DNA from: Duganella sp. Root336D2
GTDB lineage: Bacteria > Pseudomonadota > Gammaproteobacteria > Burkholderiales > Burkholderiaceae_D
Length of the DNA: 64,000 nucleotides
Direction of reading: 5' to 3'
NCBI RefSeq assembly: GCF_001425005.1
Contig: NZ_LMDB01000003.1
Location: 124,264-188,263, forward strand
Shown: positions 25,648-34,486 of the stretch, piece after piece
How positions within the stretch are numbered: position 1 is the stretch's first letter
How the letters are laid out: every line of letters begins with the position of its first letter
Notes under the pieces: generated by a model
What the model saw: only the letters and a program-made list of their open reading frames with translations
Databases searched by the model: none
What the model was told of the DNA's origin: nothing
Program-made: the position numbers and the translations under genes

Positions 25648-26588
25648 GGCGCGATCACTTCCTGGCGCAATGCTGCGCCGAGGGCGAAGAAGTAATGCGC
25701 CTGCTGCGCGCTGTCCTGCAACTCAGGCACAGCGGACAGGTCGATCACTTCCGCCAGGTTGCATTGGACTACCGGCATATACATATTCGACGACAGGTAA
25801 TTCAGCAGCGGCTCGCCGCAGCCGGGGGCCAGCGCCATCCTGGAGATTGAAACAAAGCCGAACTGCCGCTCGAAGTGGTCGAGCGAACGCTGGATCTCCA
25901 GCATCAGCCGGTCCAGTGCGGCATGGCGGCGATCGGCATCGCCCTCGTCCAGCAGTGCCGGCGTGACATCGATCCGGCGCGCCAGATACAGCTCGCCCTG
26001 GTAAGTGACGGTCAACAGGCCGCCCTGCGCGCCGATCGACAGCATCGCCAGGCCGCGTCCCTCCTGCTCCAGCAAAGCCGATACGTTGCGCTGGGCTGTC
26101 TCCGGAATGTCGATCACCTCCAGGTCGATGTCGGCGCCGAAGAACAGTTCCTGGCGCTGGCGGATCACGCTATTACGTGCCGCCACCACGAACATGCTGG
26201 GCGTGCGGCCGCTGGCGCGCTCCACCGGAATCGCCATCACATCGAAGGTCGCGTCGTCGACGTGGAAGTCGAGCATGTCCTTCATACGCCAGCGCACGGC
26301 CGTCTTCAGTTCATCTTGCGGAACGTTGGGTGCCTCCAGCGTCAACAGCTGGTACTCGCTGGGCGAGAGCAGCGTACTACAGCGGAATCGCGCGGCATTG
26401 CGCGAACGCGCCGCGCGCGCCAGCGCCTCGTCGGCGCCCTGGCCTTCAAGTCCCGCCTCCACACAGCCAAGCAGCACAGGCGTGCTTGCGCCGTGCCGGC
26501 GCATCGTCGCCAACGCCATGCCTTGCGGCATAGGCGCAAACACCAGCCAGGCGTCTTTTTCCTTTTTAGCTTTCGAAAAGAATCGCAT
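25644..26588 (-). CDS. mshI: MSHA biogenesis protein MshI (PilM-like)
   Basis: The 314-residue protein lacks a membrane helix and resembles actin-like PilM/GspL cytoplasmic domains that bind the PilN-type partner. The TLLSPSEYQLLTLEAPNVPQDELKTAVRWRMKDMLDF region is typical of the MshI/PilM family. It is the first gene of the I-(PilN)-J-K-L-M-N block, in which every junction overlaps or nearly abuts. It lies 87 bases downstream of the mshQ stop, so it may have an extra promoter there. Confidence 0.88.
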   Translation of the reverse strand: MRFFSKAKKEKDAWLVFAPMPQGMALATMRRHGASTPVLLGCVEAGLEGQGADEALARAARSRNAARFRCSTLLSPSEYQLLTLEAPNVPQDELKTAVRWRMKDMLDFHVDDATFDVMAIPVERASGRTPSMFVVAARNSVIRQRQELFFGADIDLEVIDIPETAQRNVSALLEQEGRGLAMLSIGAQGGLLTVTYQGELYLARRIDVTPALLDEGDADRRHAALDRLMLEIQRSLDHFERQFGFVSISRMALAPGCGEPLLNYLSSNMYMPVVQCNLAEVIDLSAVPELQDSAQQAHYFFALGAALRQEVIAP

Positions 26589-26618
26589 CGCGCCCTGTCT
26601 TCAAACTTTTAGATGAAG

Positions 26619-26636
26619 AAACAATCGTAATTGTTT
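26619..26636. promoter_or_regulatory. 18-bp dyad between mshQ and mshI
   Basis: AAACAATCGTAATTGTTT forms perfect 7-bp arms around CGTA in the 87-base spacer between the mshQ stop and the mshI start. It is AT-rich and short of a T-run, so it looks more like an operator than a terminator. No binding protein is proposed. Confidence 0.35.
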
Positions 26637-26675
26637 GATTAATATGCCATATTTTGCCATTGTTCAGCCCCGGTG

Positions 26676-29600
26676 TCAGTACAATTCCCTTATATAGGTG
26701 ACAGGTGTGTTGCGATAAATGCCAAATGTCGCCCTGCCCACCGTACTTGGCAGCCATTCCGGCGCCAGCAAAGGGTCGAAGTAATAATCCGCCGTGCCAT
26801 TGTTGCCTGCACCCGGCGCTTTCAGCAGGAAGCGCGTCTGGCCGCTGCTGATGGAGCGCAGTGCGGTCGAGGTGGCGCCCAGCACTGGCTTGCAGCTGGC
26901 GCCGGCCAACAGGTTCTTCTTGCAGTTGGTGAATTTGAGCAAAGCGGGATTGACCACGTCGGCCATCGAATCGCCGGCGCTGGTGGCCCAGCGCGTACCG
27001 TTCCAGTATTGCACGCGCGCGTTGACCGGCTGGTATTGCAACTCCGAGCCGAACAGGTTCGGCAACTGCAGGCGCGCATTCACCAGCACCACCTCGCCCT
27101 CGACCAATGCGCGCGCCGCGTTGTATCCGTACAGCGAGCTGACGCCGTCGGCATCGGTGGCGCGTACATACACCAGGACAGGCGCCTGGCGCCCGGCAGC
27201 CGCGGTACCGGTGATCGAATACGGGTTCGCCAGTTTGTAGTCGACCGACAGCGACAAGGTCCCTTCGTCATTATCGAAATCGATGTCGCCGCTGTCCTTC
27301 ACCATCGCCGCTTTTTTGTCGCGCCGCAGGGAATTGTCAGGAGCGGCCGCAGCGAAGACCAGCGCCGGGCACACGCCCCCGTTGGGCGGCGCGAGCGTCT
27401 GGTTGCCTGCGCCGCACATGTAAAGCGCCTTTGAAAACGCACCGCGGTAATTTTTCAGCAGGTTGCCCTCCACATCGTGCGCCGTCACAGTCGTGGCAAA
27501 CGGCAGGCCCGAATACACCATGCCGCTGGTGGCGGAACATGGGACGTCGGCCGGGCAAGGCAGGATAGGCCCCAGCGAGTCGGCCGCTTCCAGCTTGGTG
27601 TTGAAGTGGTCGGGCACGAAACGGCCTATATTGGTCGTGGCCGGACTGATGCCGCCGCTGCCAAGGTAGTCGTTGCCGGCCAGGGTCGCCTTTACGGTAA
27701 TGATGCCTACTTCAGGATAGTTGAAGGTGCCGCTTGAGCGTCCCAGCGAAAACGGATTGAGGCTGCCCTCAAGGGCCGGCCGCGCCACCATGTCGGCAAA
27801 GGAAAGACCGTCGCTTGGATCCGGATCGAAATCCACGCTGCGCGGCGACACCTCGTTGCCGAAGTTCTGCGCAAAGTACTTGGTGCCGCTGGTCTTGTCG
27901 CGGGTCCGCACACCGACGCGTATCGTGAATGGTTCGCCGGCGGCCGCGAACTGTGCGCCGGTGGCAGTGCTGGCACTTGGATTGTCGGTACGGGTTCCAT
28001 CTGCAGCGGTCTTGTAGACTTCCATCTCCAGCATGTAAGGACGCATCACCACCGGCCCGCTGGCGCCCGTCTTGCCCAAGGAGTCCTGCATGAAAAGCTT
28101 GATGCGGCCGACGTCGAAATAATTGAACGTCAGCGGGGTGCTGATGCTGGCCTGGTTGGCGTCGACCACCAGGGCGCGATATGCCGACCATTGCGTGCCG
28201 CTTGGAGTGGCGCTGTTCTCCGCGCATTTTGGCAGCAAGGCGCTGCGGTCGGGGAAGGAAGCGAACTCCGACGATCCCTTGACTGGATTCTGGCAGGACA
28301 TACCAAAGCGCATCGAGACCGTCGTCGGCAAAGTCGCACTGGGAGCGGTCGGGACGCCGGACGAATTGACCAGCGTGATGTACACGGGAATATCGTCGCC
28401 CGCGACTACGCTCTTCCAGTCAATGAACAGGCATTGTCCTGCGCTGCCGAACGCCACGCCCTTGGTGCATTTCGATTTCGTAAATACGTAGGGCGCCACG
28501 TCCACCGAAGCGGTGTCGGTGGCAGTGTTGTTCGACATCTGGTTGTCGAATTCACTGCCGCTCACAGTGACGGTATTGCTAAGCGAATTCGTCACTGCGT
28601 TGACCATGACAGTCAGTTGTAGCGGCGGCGCACTGGCGCCAACATCCAGCGGCGTGTTGTAGTTGCAGGTGACTTTCTGGCCGGGCTGGGCGCAGGTCCA
28701 GCCATCGCCGCCCGCATACACCAGGCTCACTTGCGCAGGCAGGTCGTCGACCACCTGCACGGTGCCCGGCTCCGCCGCCGGGCCATAGTTGGTGACATTC
28801 ACTGTGTACACCATGGTTTGGCCGAGCGTCGGCGCCTGATCGCGCGAGATCGTAATGCCGAGGTCGGTCACCGGCGTATTCGGCACCGCGATCACCTCGG
28901 CGCTCAGCAGCACCAGGTCCTGGTCGGAACGGTACACCGTGGCGGCGCTGGTTTGTCCCGCCTGGATCACCGGGCTGCTGACCGTGTAAGAATCGTAGTC
29001 AATGCCATAGGAAGCCGAATCGGTGCCGGCAATGGTACTGACGGAATTGAACTGGTTGCCCGGCGGATTGACGGTGTTCGACATCGAATAGCCGTTGAAG
29101 GTCAGGAACTCGCCGTTGGACGTACTGCTCAGCGTGCTGTCGCCTTCCCAGGTGATGTGCGCAATGCGCCCGGTCTGTGTTGTCAGTGGCGGAATCTTGA
29201 AATTCGACAGCGACAGGCTCACGCTGCTGTACTGGATGTACTGGAAGCCTTCGTAGATATTCAGCACGCGGAACGTTTCGCTCGGCAGCGAATAGACCAC
29301 CACCATTGCCCAGCCGCCGACCACGGCCTGCACATCGCACCACTTCGCCGCATTATTGATGGTCAGGCCCGAAAACGTATATTTGCCGTTGCGCTTGGCG
29401 GTGACCTCGGCCGTGATGTCATAAGCGCCGCTGAAGAAATCGTAGCCCACGGTGGCGCTCTTGTACTGGCGCGAGGCGGGCGCCGTAATCGCCTTGCCCT
29501 CGAAGACCACGCCATAATCGGTGGTGGTACCGGAAGCGGCCCAGTAAAGCTGGGCGCTGAGGATCTTGGCCGTTGTCGGAATCCCGCTCAAGGTCACGTC

Positions 29601-29804
29601 CGTGATCTCGTTGGCGGCATAAATGGTGCAAGGATTGGTCGTGTTGGACGCCTTGCGCAGCGTCCTTTCCGCGCCAACGAAATTGACGTTGCCGGCAAAG
29701 CTCTTGAACAGCGAAATAGTGGTATCCGCATGCGCAGGCGCCGCCAGCACCATGCACATGGCGGCAGTGAGCAGGAAGCGGCAAAGGCGCAACAGGCTAT
29801 TCAC
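26676..29804 (-). CDS. mshQ: MshQ-like adhesin of the MSHA locus
   Basis: From the GTG at 29804 the product is about 1042 residues with a signal peptide (LLRLCRFLLTAAMCMVLAAPAHA). The first half carries two beta-rich parts, including a DUF11-like domain (TDLGITISRDQAPTLGQTMVYTVNVTNYGPA), a repeat type used in surface adhesins. The C-terminal half matches the DUF6701/MshQ region (SSGTFNYPEVGIITVKATLAGNDYLGSG). MshQ proteins are secreted products of MSHA operons, probably tip adhesins. I chose GTG at 29804 because it follows mshP by four bases with GGAGA nearby. Paired cysteines suggest disulfides. Confidence 0.85.
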   Translation of the reverse strand: MNSLLRLCRFLLTAAMCMVLAAPAHADTTISLFKSFAGNVNFVGAERTLRKASNTTNPCTIYAANEITDVTLSGIPTTAKILSAQLYWAASGTTTDYGVVFEGKAITAPASRQYKSATVGYDFFSGAYDITAEVTAKRNGKYTFSGLTINNAAKWCDVQAVVGGWAMVVVYSLPSETFRVLNIYEGFQYIQYSSVSLSLSNFKIPPLTTQTGRIAHITWEGDSTLSSTSNGEFLTFNGYSMSNTVNPPGNQFNSVSTIAGTDSASYGIDYDSYTVSSPVIQAGQTSAATVYRSDQDLVLLSAEVIAVPNTPVTDLGITISRDQAPTLGQTMVYTVNVTNYGPAAEPGTVQVVDDLPAQVSLVYAGGDGWTCAQPGQKVTCNYNTPLDVGASAPPLQLTVMVNAVTNSLSNTVTVSGSEFDNQMSNNTATDTASVDVAPYVFTKSKCTKGVAFGSAGQCLFIDWKSVVAGDDIPVYITLVNSSGVPTAPSATLPTTVSMRFGMSCQNPVKGSSEFASFPDRSALLPKCAENSATPSGTQWSAYRALVVDANQASISTPLTFNYFDVGRIKLFMQDSLGKTGASGPVVMRPYMLEMEVYKTAADGTRTDNPSASTATGAQFAAAGEPFTIRVGVRTRDKTSGTKYFAQNFGNEVSPRSVDFDPDPSDGLSFADMVARPALEGSLNPFSLGRSSGTFNYPEVGIITVKATLAGNDYLGSGGISPATTNIGRFVPDHFNTKLEAADSLGPILPCPADVPCSATSGMVYSGLPFATTVTAHDVEGNLLKNYRGAFSKALYMCGAGNQTLAPPNGGVCPALVFAAAAPDNSLRRDKKAAMVKDSGDIDFDNDEGTLSLSVDYKLANPYSITGTAAAGRQAPVLVYVRATDADGVSSLYGYNAARALVEGEVVLVNARLQLPNLFGSELQYQPVNARVQYWNGTRWATSAGDSMADVVNPALLKFTNCKKNLLAGASCKPVLGATSTALRSISSGQTRFLLKAPGAGNNGTADYYFDPLLAPEWLPSTVGRATFGIYRNTPVTYIRELY

Positions 29805-29808
29805 TTCT

Positions 29809-30258
29809 TCAATCTCCGAAATCGACCTGGATGACCCGCTGCACATAGTCGGAACTATTGTTCGCATTCGGGCAAGCGCCTGCTGCAGGCTGGTTGCAGG
29901 CCACCGAGCGCATGCGATAGCGCTTGATCGCTCCCAGCACCGTGGTGGTGCAAGTCACGGTAACAGTATAGGGGCTCAGGGTGGTATTGGCCGGCATGGC
30001 GAAGCTGGACGTGGACGAAGCGCCGCTCGCTGCCGGGCACAAGGCGGCGCTGCGCAACTGGCGGTGCAGGCCCCATTCCACACCGGAGCGCGCGGCCTGG
30101 TAGGCGCGCGTTCCCTGCACGTCGAGCCCGAAGGCTGCCTGCTGGGTGGTGGTGACGGTGACGATGGCCACCGCCAGGAAGGACAGGACCACGACCAGGA
30201 AAATGGCCGCAACCAGGCTCACGCCGCGCTGCCGCGAATGTCTGCGCATGGTCGTCAT
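29809..30258 (-). CDS. mshP: MSHA minor pilin MshP
   Basis: The 149-residue protein has a PilX-type N terminus, RQRG|VSLVAAIFLVVVLSFLAVAIVTVTT, with the prepilin-peptidase Gly before the helix but no Glu5. This is a GspK/PilX-like minor pilin, which is expected at the tip complex. The ATG at 30258 overlaps the mshO stop; a second in-frame ATG at 30249 is possible. Four cysteines lie in the C-terminal half. Placement between mshO and mshQ matches the MSHA operon order. Confidence 0.85.
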   Translation of the reverse strand: MTTMRRHSRQRGVSLVAAIFLVVVLSFLAVAIVTVTTTQQAAFGLDVQGTRAYQAARSGVEWGLHRQLRSAALCPAASGASSTSSFAMPANTTLSPYTVTVTCTTTVLGAIKRYRMRSVACNQPAAGACPNANNSSDYVQRVIQVDFGD

Positions 30259-31070
30259 ATCGGGTTATCCACGTGGATCTGGTGGAACAGCGTCACCGAC
30301 TCCGCCGGCACATCCGGCCGCGCCAGTGTCAGGCTGATGCCAAGCAGGCCTGAACGGGTATTGGCGATATTCGCCTCATACGTAAATTGGCAGGCCGTGA
30401 CGTTGGTGGCCAGTATGGCCGTATCCGGCGCTGCAGCTGGCGGCGCGTAGTTCCATTGCCGCACCAGCTGGCGATTCGCCAGGTCGCAGACAAACTTGAC
30501 CGGGCCGGTCACCACCTGGAACCGGCGCGCAGGCGAACTCAGTACAGGCGCGCTGCCGCCCGGACCGGCGAAAGGATTGTTGGCCAGGGTAACGGTATTG
30601 CCCGCCACCGCACTGACCAAGGCAATATTGTCGCCCGCGTAAGCATCTGCGCGGTCAATGCCGGGCCCCAGGTTGTACACCACGATGGAGTCGGTGCCAG
30701 GCACAATCGCAGGCGACGGCATCTGGCCCACCACGGTAAAAGTACGGTCGGTGCTGTCGACGAAATCAAGGTAGGCGGCGCCCTCGTTATCTTCTTCGGC
30801 CAGATAGCGCCCACCGGATTTGGTCGGGAAGAATTCCACCGTGGTGCCACCGCCGGTGACCCGCGCGCTATTGGGCAGCGCCCGCCGCACCTCGCGTGCA
30901 ATGCGCCGCACCGCGATGTCGGCGGCGTCGCTCAACTCGGCGCGCGCGGCGCTGTCGACATAAGCCTGCACCGGTGCGCGCAGGAATACGGCAACCATGC
31001 CGACCACGATGCCGGTCACGACCATCACAACGATCATCTCGATCAGCGTAAAGCCCCCTGCCCGCCTCAT
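30255..31070 (-). CDS. mshO: MSHA minor pilin MshO
   Basis: The 271-residue prepilin has the cleavage motif RRAGG|FTLIEMIVVMVVTGIVVGMVAVFL (cleavage after Gly6), then the PilW/GspJ-like body of a minor pilin. It overlaps mshD by four bases and mshP by four bases, so the tip-complex genes are translationally coupled. Assignment to mshO rests on operon order and the PilW-like length. Confidence 0.87.
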   Translation of the reverse strand: MRRAGGFTLIEMIVVMVVTGIVVGMVAVFLRAPVQAYVDSAARAELSDAADIAVRRIAREVRRALPNSARVTGGGTTVEFFPTKSGGRYLAEEDNEGAAYLDFVDSTDRTFTVVGQMPSPAIVPGTDSIVVYNLGPGIDRADAYAGDNIALVSAVAGNTVTLANNPFAGPGGSAPVLSSPARRFQVVTGPVKFVCDLANRQLVRQWNYAPPAAAPDTAILATNVTACQFTYEANIANTRSGLLGISLTLARPDVPAESVTLFHQIHVDNPI

Positions 31071-31654
31071 TGCGCCACCTGCGGCGAGTGACGGGTGCGG
31101 TAAGTGTCGAGTTCAACGAAATCGGTCGCCAGCGGGCCGTGGGTCACGCGCACCGTCAGCCGCAGTACTTCCTGCGTCGCGACCGCAGCGGTCGACGTGA
31201 TCCCGTTCAGCGATTCGGCACGCAAAGTGAGCGTCGCAGCGTACCCGCTCACTCCCAGTTCGTTGCCAGCGGCGTCTACAAGTTTGCCGGCCGCGTTATT
31301 GAAGGCGGCAACCGGCACCCCTAGACTTCCCACATAGTCATTGATGTTATCGAAAGGCCGTGGTGTGTTGCCGGGCTCGGTTCCGACACCTTCGGGCGTC
31401 GCACAATTGGCGGGCGCCGCAGGGTTTTCCGTGGTGTCGCTCGGATCGCAGAATGTGAATGCCGCCAGCTGCACTTCCTCCAGCAAACCCTCGGCGATCA
31501 GCAAGGCCTGCTTGCGGCGCAGCGGGTCGGCACTGGTATTGCTGGTATTGGCCAGCGTCCGCAGGATAGCTGCAGCCGCGATGCCGACAATGATAATGAA
31601 CAGGATCAATTCGATAAAAGTCAGGCCCGACTGGCGTTGGCGTCTAATAGACAT
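31067..31654 (-). CDS. mshD: MSHA minor pilin MshD
   Basis: From the ATG at 31654 the product is 195 residues, MSIRRQRQSG|LTFIELILFIIIVGIAAAAILRTL, a PilV/GspI-like minor prepilin cleaved after Gly10, with Leu rather than Phe as the first mature residue. A frame opening further upstream would add an unneeded leader. The start overlaps the mshC stop by 11 bases. It lies between mshC and mshO as in other MSHA operons. Confidence 0.87.
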   Translation of the reverse strand: MSIRRQRQSGLTFIELILFIIIVGIAAAAILRTLANTSNTSADPLRRKQALLIAEGLLEEVQLAAFTFCDPSDTTENPAAPANCATPEGVGTEPGNTPRPFDNINDYVGSLGVPVAAFNNAAGKLVDAAGNELGVSGYAATLTLRAESLNGITSTAAVATQEVLRLTVRVTHGPLATDFVELDTYRTRHSPQVAQ

Positions 31655-32174
31655 AGCCGGTTTCCCATTGCACCCTGACCGCCTGCTGTACACTGCCGGC
31701 ACTCACCTGGAGGTTGAGGGAGCTGAACTCCGCACCCGAAGACAGCTGAGGTTTGCCAGCTGCATCGAAAAAGAAATGGTTGTTTGCGGCGCCAGCCGGC
31801 GACAGCCCCAGGGTCACATTGGCCGGGGGCGCTATACAGGCCCATGAGCGGTCTGTGCCGCATTGGCCGCTGTTAAAGCTGTTGCCGCCGCCAGGATCTC
31901 GCACGTGATTGGCAGCACTGCAGTTGGCGGCAAAACAAAGCGCCACGCTGGTGCCGTCAAGGTAGACGTATATTGGCCGGTTCTGGGCGATCGCCAATTG
32001 TTGGCCATAGCGCAGGGTGGCCCTGGCTTGCGCCGCAAAGCCAGCCGCATCGTAGTCGCCGCGCGCAAAAAAACGACCGAAAGCAAGCGCTGACAGGATG
32101 CCGATAACAACCAGCACAATGATCAGCTCGACCATTGTGAAGCCGCGGTCAGGCGAAGCTCCGCTGGTTGCCAT
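31644..32174 (-). CDS. mshC: MSHA minor pilin MshC (GspH/FimT-like)
   Basis: The 176-residue prepilin starts MATSGASPDRG|FTMVELIIVLVVIGILSALAFGRFF with cleavage after Gly11 and Glu at position 5 of the mature protein. The GspH/FimT-like body includes three cysteines (CFAANC, GQCG). It comes 24 bases after the major pilin gene, as in MSHA operons, and leads into mshD with an 11-base overlap. Confidence 0.87.
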   Translation of the reverse strand: MATSGASPDRGFTMVELIIVLVVIGILSALAFGRFFARGDYDAAGFAAQARATLRYGQQLAIAQNRPIYVYLDGTSVALCFAANCSAANHVRDPGGGNSFNSGQCGTDRSWACIAPPANVTLGLSPAGAANNHFFFDAAGKPQLSSGAEFSSLNLQVSAGSVQQAVRVQWETGYVY

Positions 32175-32198
32175 CGCTCCGTTATATTGCCGGGCCGC

Positions 32199-32726
32199 TT
32201 AGCAGCCGGACGTATCTTGCGAAATGACTGGGGGCGTGACGACAGGCGGAGTTGCCGCGCTGATCACAGCTGCCGTATATTTCACATAGCACTTGGCGCC
32301 CTTGGTCGATCCCGCAACACTGTTCGGCACAAACGCAGTTTCAGTGGCCGAGGTAGCTGGGCCATTACCTGCCCCCTGGCTTGGGGCGATGGTCGTGTAA
32401 TCGGCACTGTTGATGCCAGCCATGCTTGCGATTTGCGTACCGGTGACGGTCGGGTAGCCAGCGGCATCAACCGTGACGTCCAGGCCTTCGAGCTTTACCG
32501 GGGACGATTGCGAGATCAGCCAGCGGCTATGGACCATCGCGTTTGCAGCGTTCAGCGAACCACGCACTGCCGATACGCTTGCAGCACGTGCTTCAGTGCC
32601 GACATCCAGGAAACGCGGCAGAGCGGTTGCGGCCAGAATGCCGAGAATCACGATCACAACGATCAGTTCGATCAAGGTAAAGCCGGCTTGCTGCGAGCGG
32701 TTCATCGAGTTTGGAATATTTTTCAT
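32199..32726 (-). CDS. mshA: MSHA-type major pilin MshA
   Basis: From the ATG at 32726 the product is 175 residues, MKNIPNSMNRSQQAG|FTLIELIVVIVILGILAATALPRFLDV, a classical type IV prepilin cleaved after Gly15 with Glu5. The C-terminal part has two cysteines (CYVKY and the terminal GC) that would form the D-region loop. The start is fixed by GGGAG seven bases upstream; an upstream in-frame ATG at 32768 adds an untypical leader. There is a single pilin here where Vibrio has mshB and mshA, so mshB appears absent from this set. Confidence 0.9.
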   Translation of the reverse strand: MKNIPNSMNRSQQAGFTLIELIVVIVILGILAATALPRFLDVGTEARAASVSAVRGSLNAANAMVHSRWLISQSSPVKLEGLDVTVDAAGYPTVTGTQIASMAGINSADYTTIAPSQGAGNGPATSATETAFVPNSVAGSTKGAKCYVKYTAAVISAATPPVVTPPVISQDTSGC

Positions 32727-32770
32727 CACTTCTCCCATGAGTTCAAAAATCATACGGACCAGCGTCATGG

Positions 32771-33253
32771 CTAGTCATTTAGTTGATTCAGAACAACGCC
32801 GGCATTTTCTGCGGGCGGTTCTGATGGCCTGACGGTTCGTTCGGGCAAGCGCCGCAATTCTAACTTGAAATAGAGCATTTGTTGTTGCTTCAATGAAGAT
32901 TTCTCTGGGGCAAGTAATACATACACCAGCTCCTTCGACTCCCTATCAAAGAACCACGTCCCCGGTTCGGCCGGAGCGCTGCCCCGGTTCGCGAACTCGC
33001 CCACGTAATTGACGGGCTTCACCGCCAGCAGTTGCATCGGATTGCTGCCCGCAAGCGCATCCGTTGCTGCGTTGGATCTTAGGCGATGCATTTCCACTGC
33101 GGCGCGCAGTTGTGACAGCGTCACATCTATTGCCCGCTCCTCTGCGCTCCTAGTGTAGAACGGAATCTTGCCGAGGAAAACGGCCAGTAGCACCAAACCA
33201 ACGATCAACCATACCAATGCTTCAAAACGCCGGAACCTGCTCTGCTTCGTCAT
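32771..33253 (-). CDS. mshF: MSHA biogenesis protein MshF
   Basis: The 160-residue protein has one N-terminal helix (about 11-30, ALVWLIVGLVLLAVFLGKI), then a pilin-like alpha-helical segment (ERAIDVTLSQLRAAVEMHRLRS) but no cleavage motif. MshF sits between mshG and the pilin genes in MSHA operons and its role is not well defined. It overlaps mshG by four bases. Assignment leans on position. Confidence 0.8.
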   Translation of the reverse strand: MTKQSRFRRFEALVWLIVGLVLLAVFLGKIPFYTRSAEERAIDVTLSQLRAAVEMHRLRSNAATDALAGSNPMQLLAVKPVNYVGEFANRGSAPAEPGTWFFDRESKELVYVLLAPEKSSLKQQQMLYFKLELRRLPERTVRPSEPPAENAGVVLNQLND

Positions 33254-34485
33254 TTTTTGAAAGCGACTTTGCCCAGGTCCCAGATCGGCAGGAACACGCC
33301 GAGCGCCAGGATCAGCACCATGATGCCCAGGAAGGTAATCAGGATCGGCTCGATCTGCGCCGACAAGGTCTTCAGTTCATAGTCGACCTCGCGTTCGTAC
33401 ATCGAGGCGATCTCTTCCATCAAGTCGTCGAGCGAGCCGGTTTCTTCGCCGACCGCGATCATCTGCAGCACCACGGGCGTAAAGACATTGGCCGCAACTG
33501 CCGTACGCAGGATGCTTTCGCCGCGCTCGACGCCGTCGCGCATCTGTTCGACGCGGGCAGCCAGGTAAGCGTTGTCCACGGTCTGCGACACGACCGTCAG
33601 GGCCTGCACGATCGGCACGCCGCTGCGGGCCGACAGCGAAAAGCTCCTGGCAAAGCGCGACATGGTTCCTTTGTGGATGATCTTGCCGGCGATCGGCAGG
33701 CGCAATTTCCATCGGTCCCAGTTATAGCGCCCCGCTTCGGTCGCGATCCATGAGCGCCAGCCGAAGCCCGCAACGACTAGCAGGCCGGCGAACAGGGGCC
33801 AGTAATTGACGGTGAAATTCGAAGTCGACAGCAGGATGCGCGTCATCAGCGGAAGCTCCGCATTCAAGCTGCGGAATACCCCGGCGAAGGCGGGGATCAC
33901 CCACATATTGATCACGACCATTGCCACCGCCATCGCAATCACCACGAAAGTCGGGTAGCGCAGCGCCGAACGTACGCGCTCTTGCATATCGCGTTCGAAT
34001 TCAAGGTGGTCGAACAGGTGCAGGAAGACCTCGTCCAGCCGGCCGGTCATTTCGCCGACCCGTATCATCGACAGGTAAAACGGCGTGAATGCTTCCGGAT
34101 GGCGCCGCATCGATGCCGACAGCTCACGGCCGGCATCGAGCGACTCGCGCAGGTCGGCGATCACCCGGGCAAAGGCTTTGCTGATGGCCGACTCCTGCAA
34201 GCCAGCGAGGCCGCGCATGATGGGCACCCCCGATTTCAGCAAGGTATGCATCTGCCGGCTGAACAGCTGCACGTCCATCGAATTGACGCTCTTTTCCGTC
34301 AGCTTTTCCCACAGCTGGCTCCAGCCCGACTTGCCAGTGGCGCGGTTGGCGGTCTCGGTAATTTCTACCGGGGTCACCCCGGTTGCAAACAGTTGGTCGG
34401 CCACGGCTCCGCTGTCCGCGCCCTCCAGCACGCCGGCCAGCAATTCACCACGGCCATTCCGGCCTTTGTATGCGAAATAAGGCAA
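33250..34485 (-). CDS. mshG: MSHA platform protein MshG (GspF/PilC family)
   Basis: The 411-residue integral membrane platform couples the cytoplasmic ATPase to the filament. It has two homologous GspF domains (about 70-190 and 275-400), and each ends in hydrophobic helices. The motifs FSRQMHTLLKSGVPIMRGL and ARSFSLSARSGVPIVQALTVVS repeat this duplication. The start lies one base downstream of the mshE stop. The overlap with mshF and the tight spacing indicate one transcript. Confidence 0.94.
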   Translation of the reverse strand: MPYFAYKGRNGRGELLAGVLEGADSGAVADQLFATGVTPVEITETANRATGKSGWSQLWEKLTEKSVNSMDVQLFSRQMHTLLKSGVPIMRGLAGLQESAISKAFARVIADLRESLDAGRELSASMRRHPEAFTPFYLSMIRVGEMTGRLDEVFLHLFDHLEFERDMQERVRSALRYPTFVVIAMAVAMVVINMWVIPAFAGVFRSLNAELPLMTRILLSTSNFTVNYWPLFAGLLVVAGFGWRSWIATEAGRYNWDRWKLRLPIAGKIIHKGTMSRFARSFSLSARSGVPIVQALTVVSQTVDNAYLAARVEQMRDGVERGESILRTAVAANVFTPVVLQMIAVGEETGSLDDLMEEIASMYEREVDYELKTLSAQIEPILITFLGIMVLILALGVFLPIWDLGKVAFKK

Positions 34486-34486
34486 C

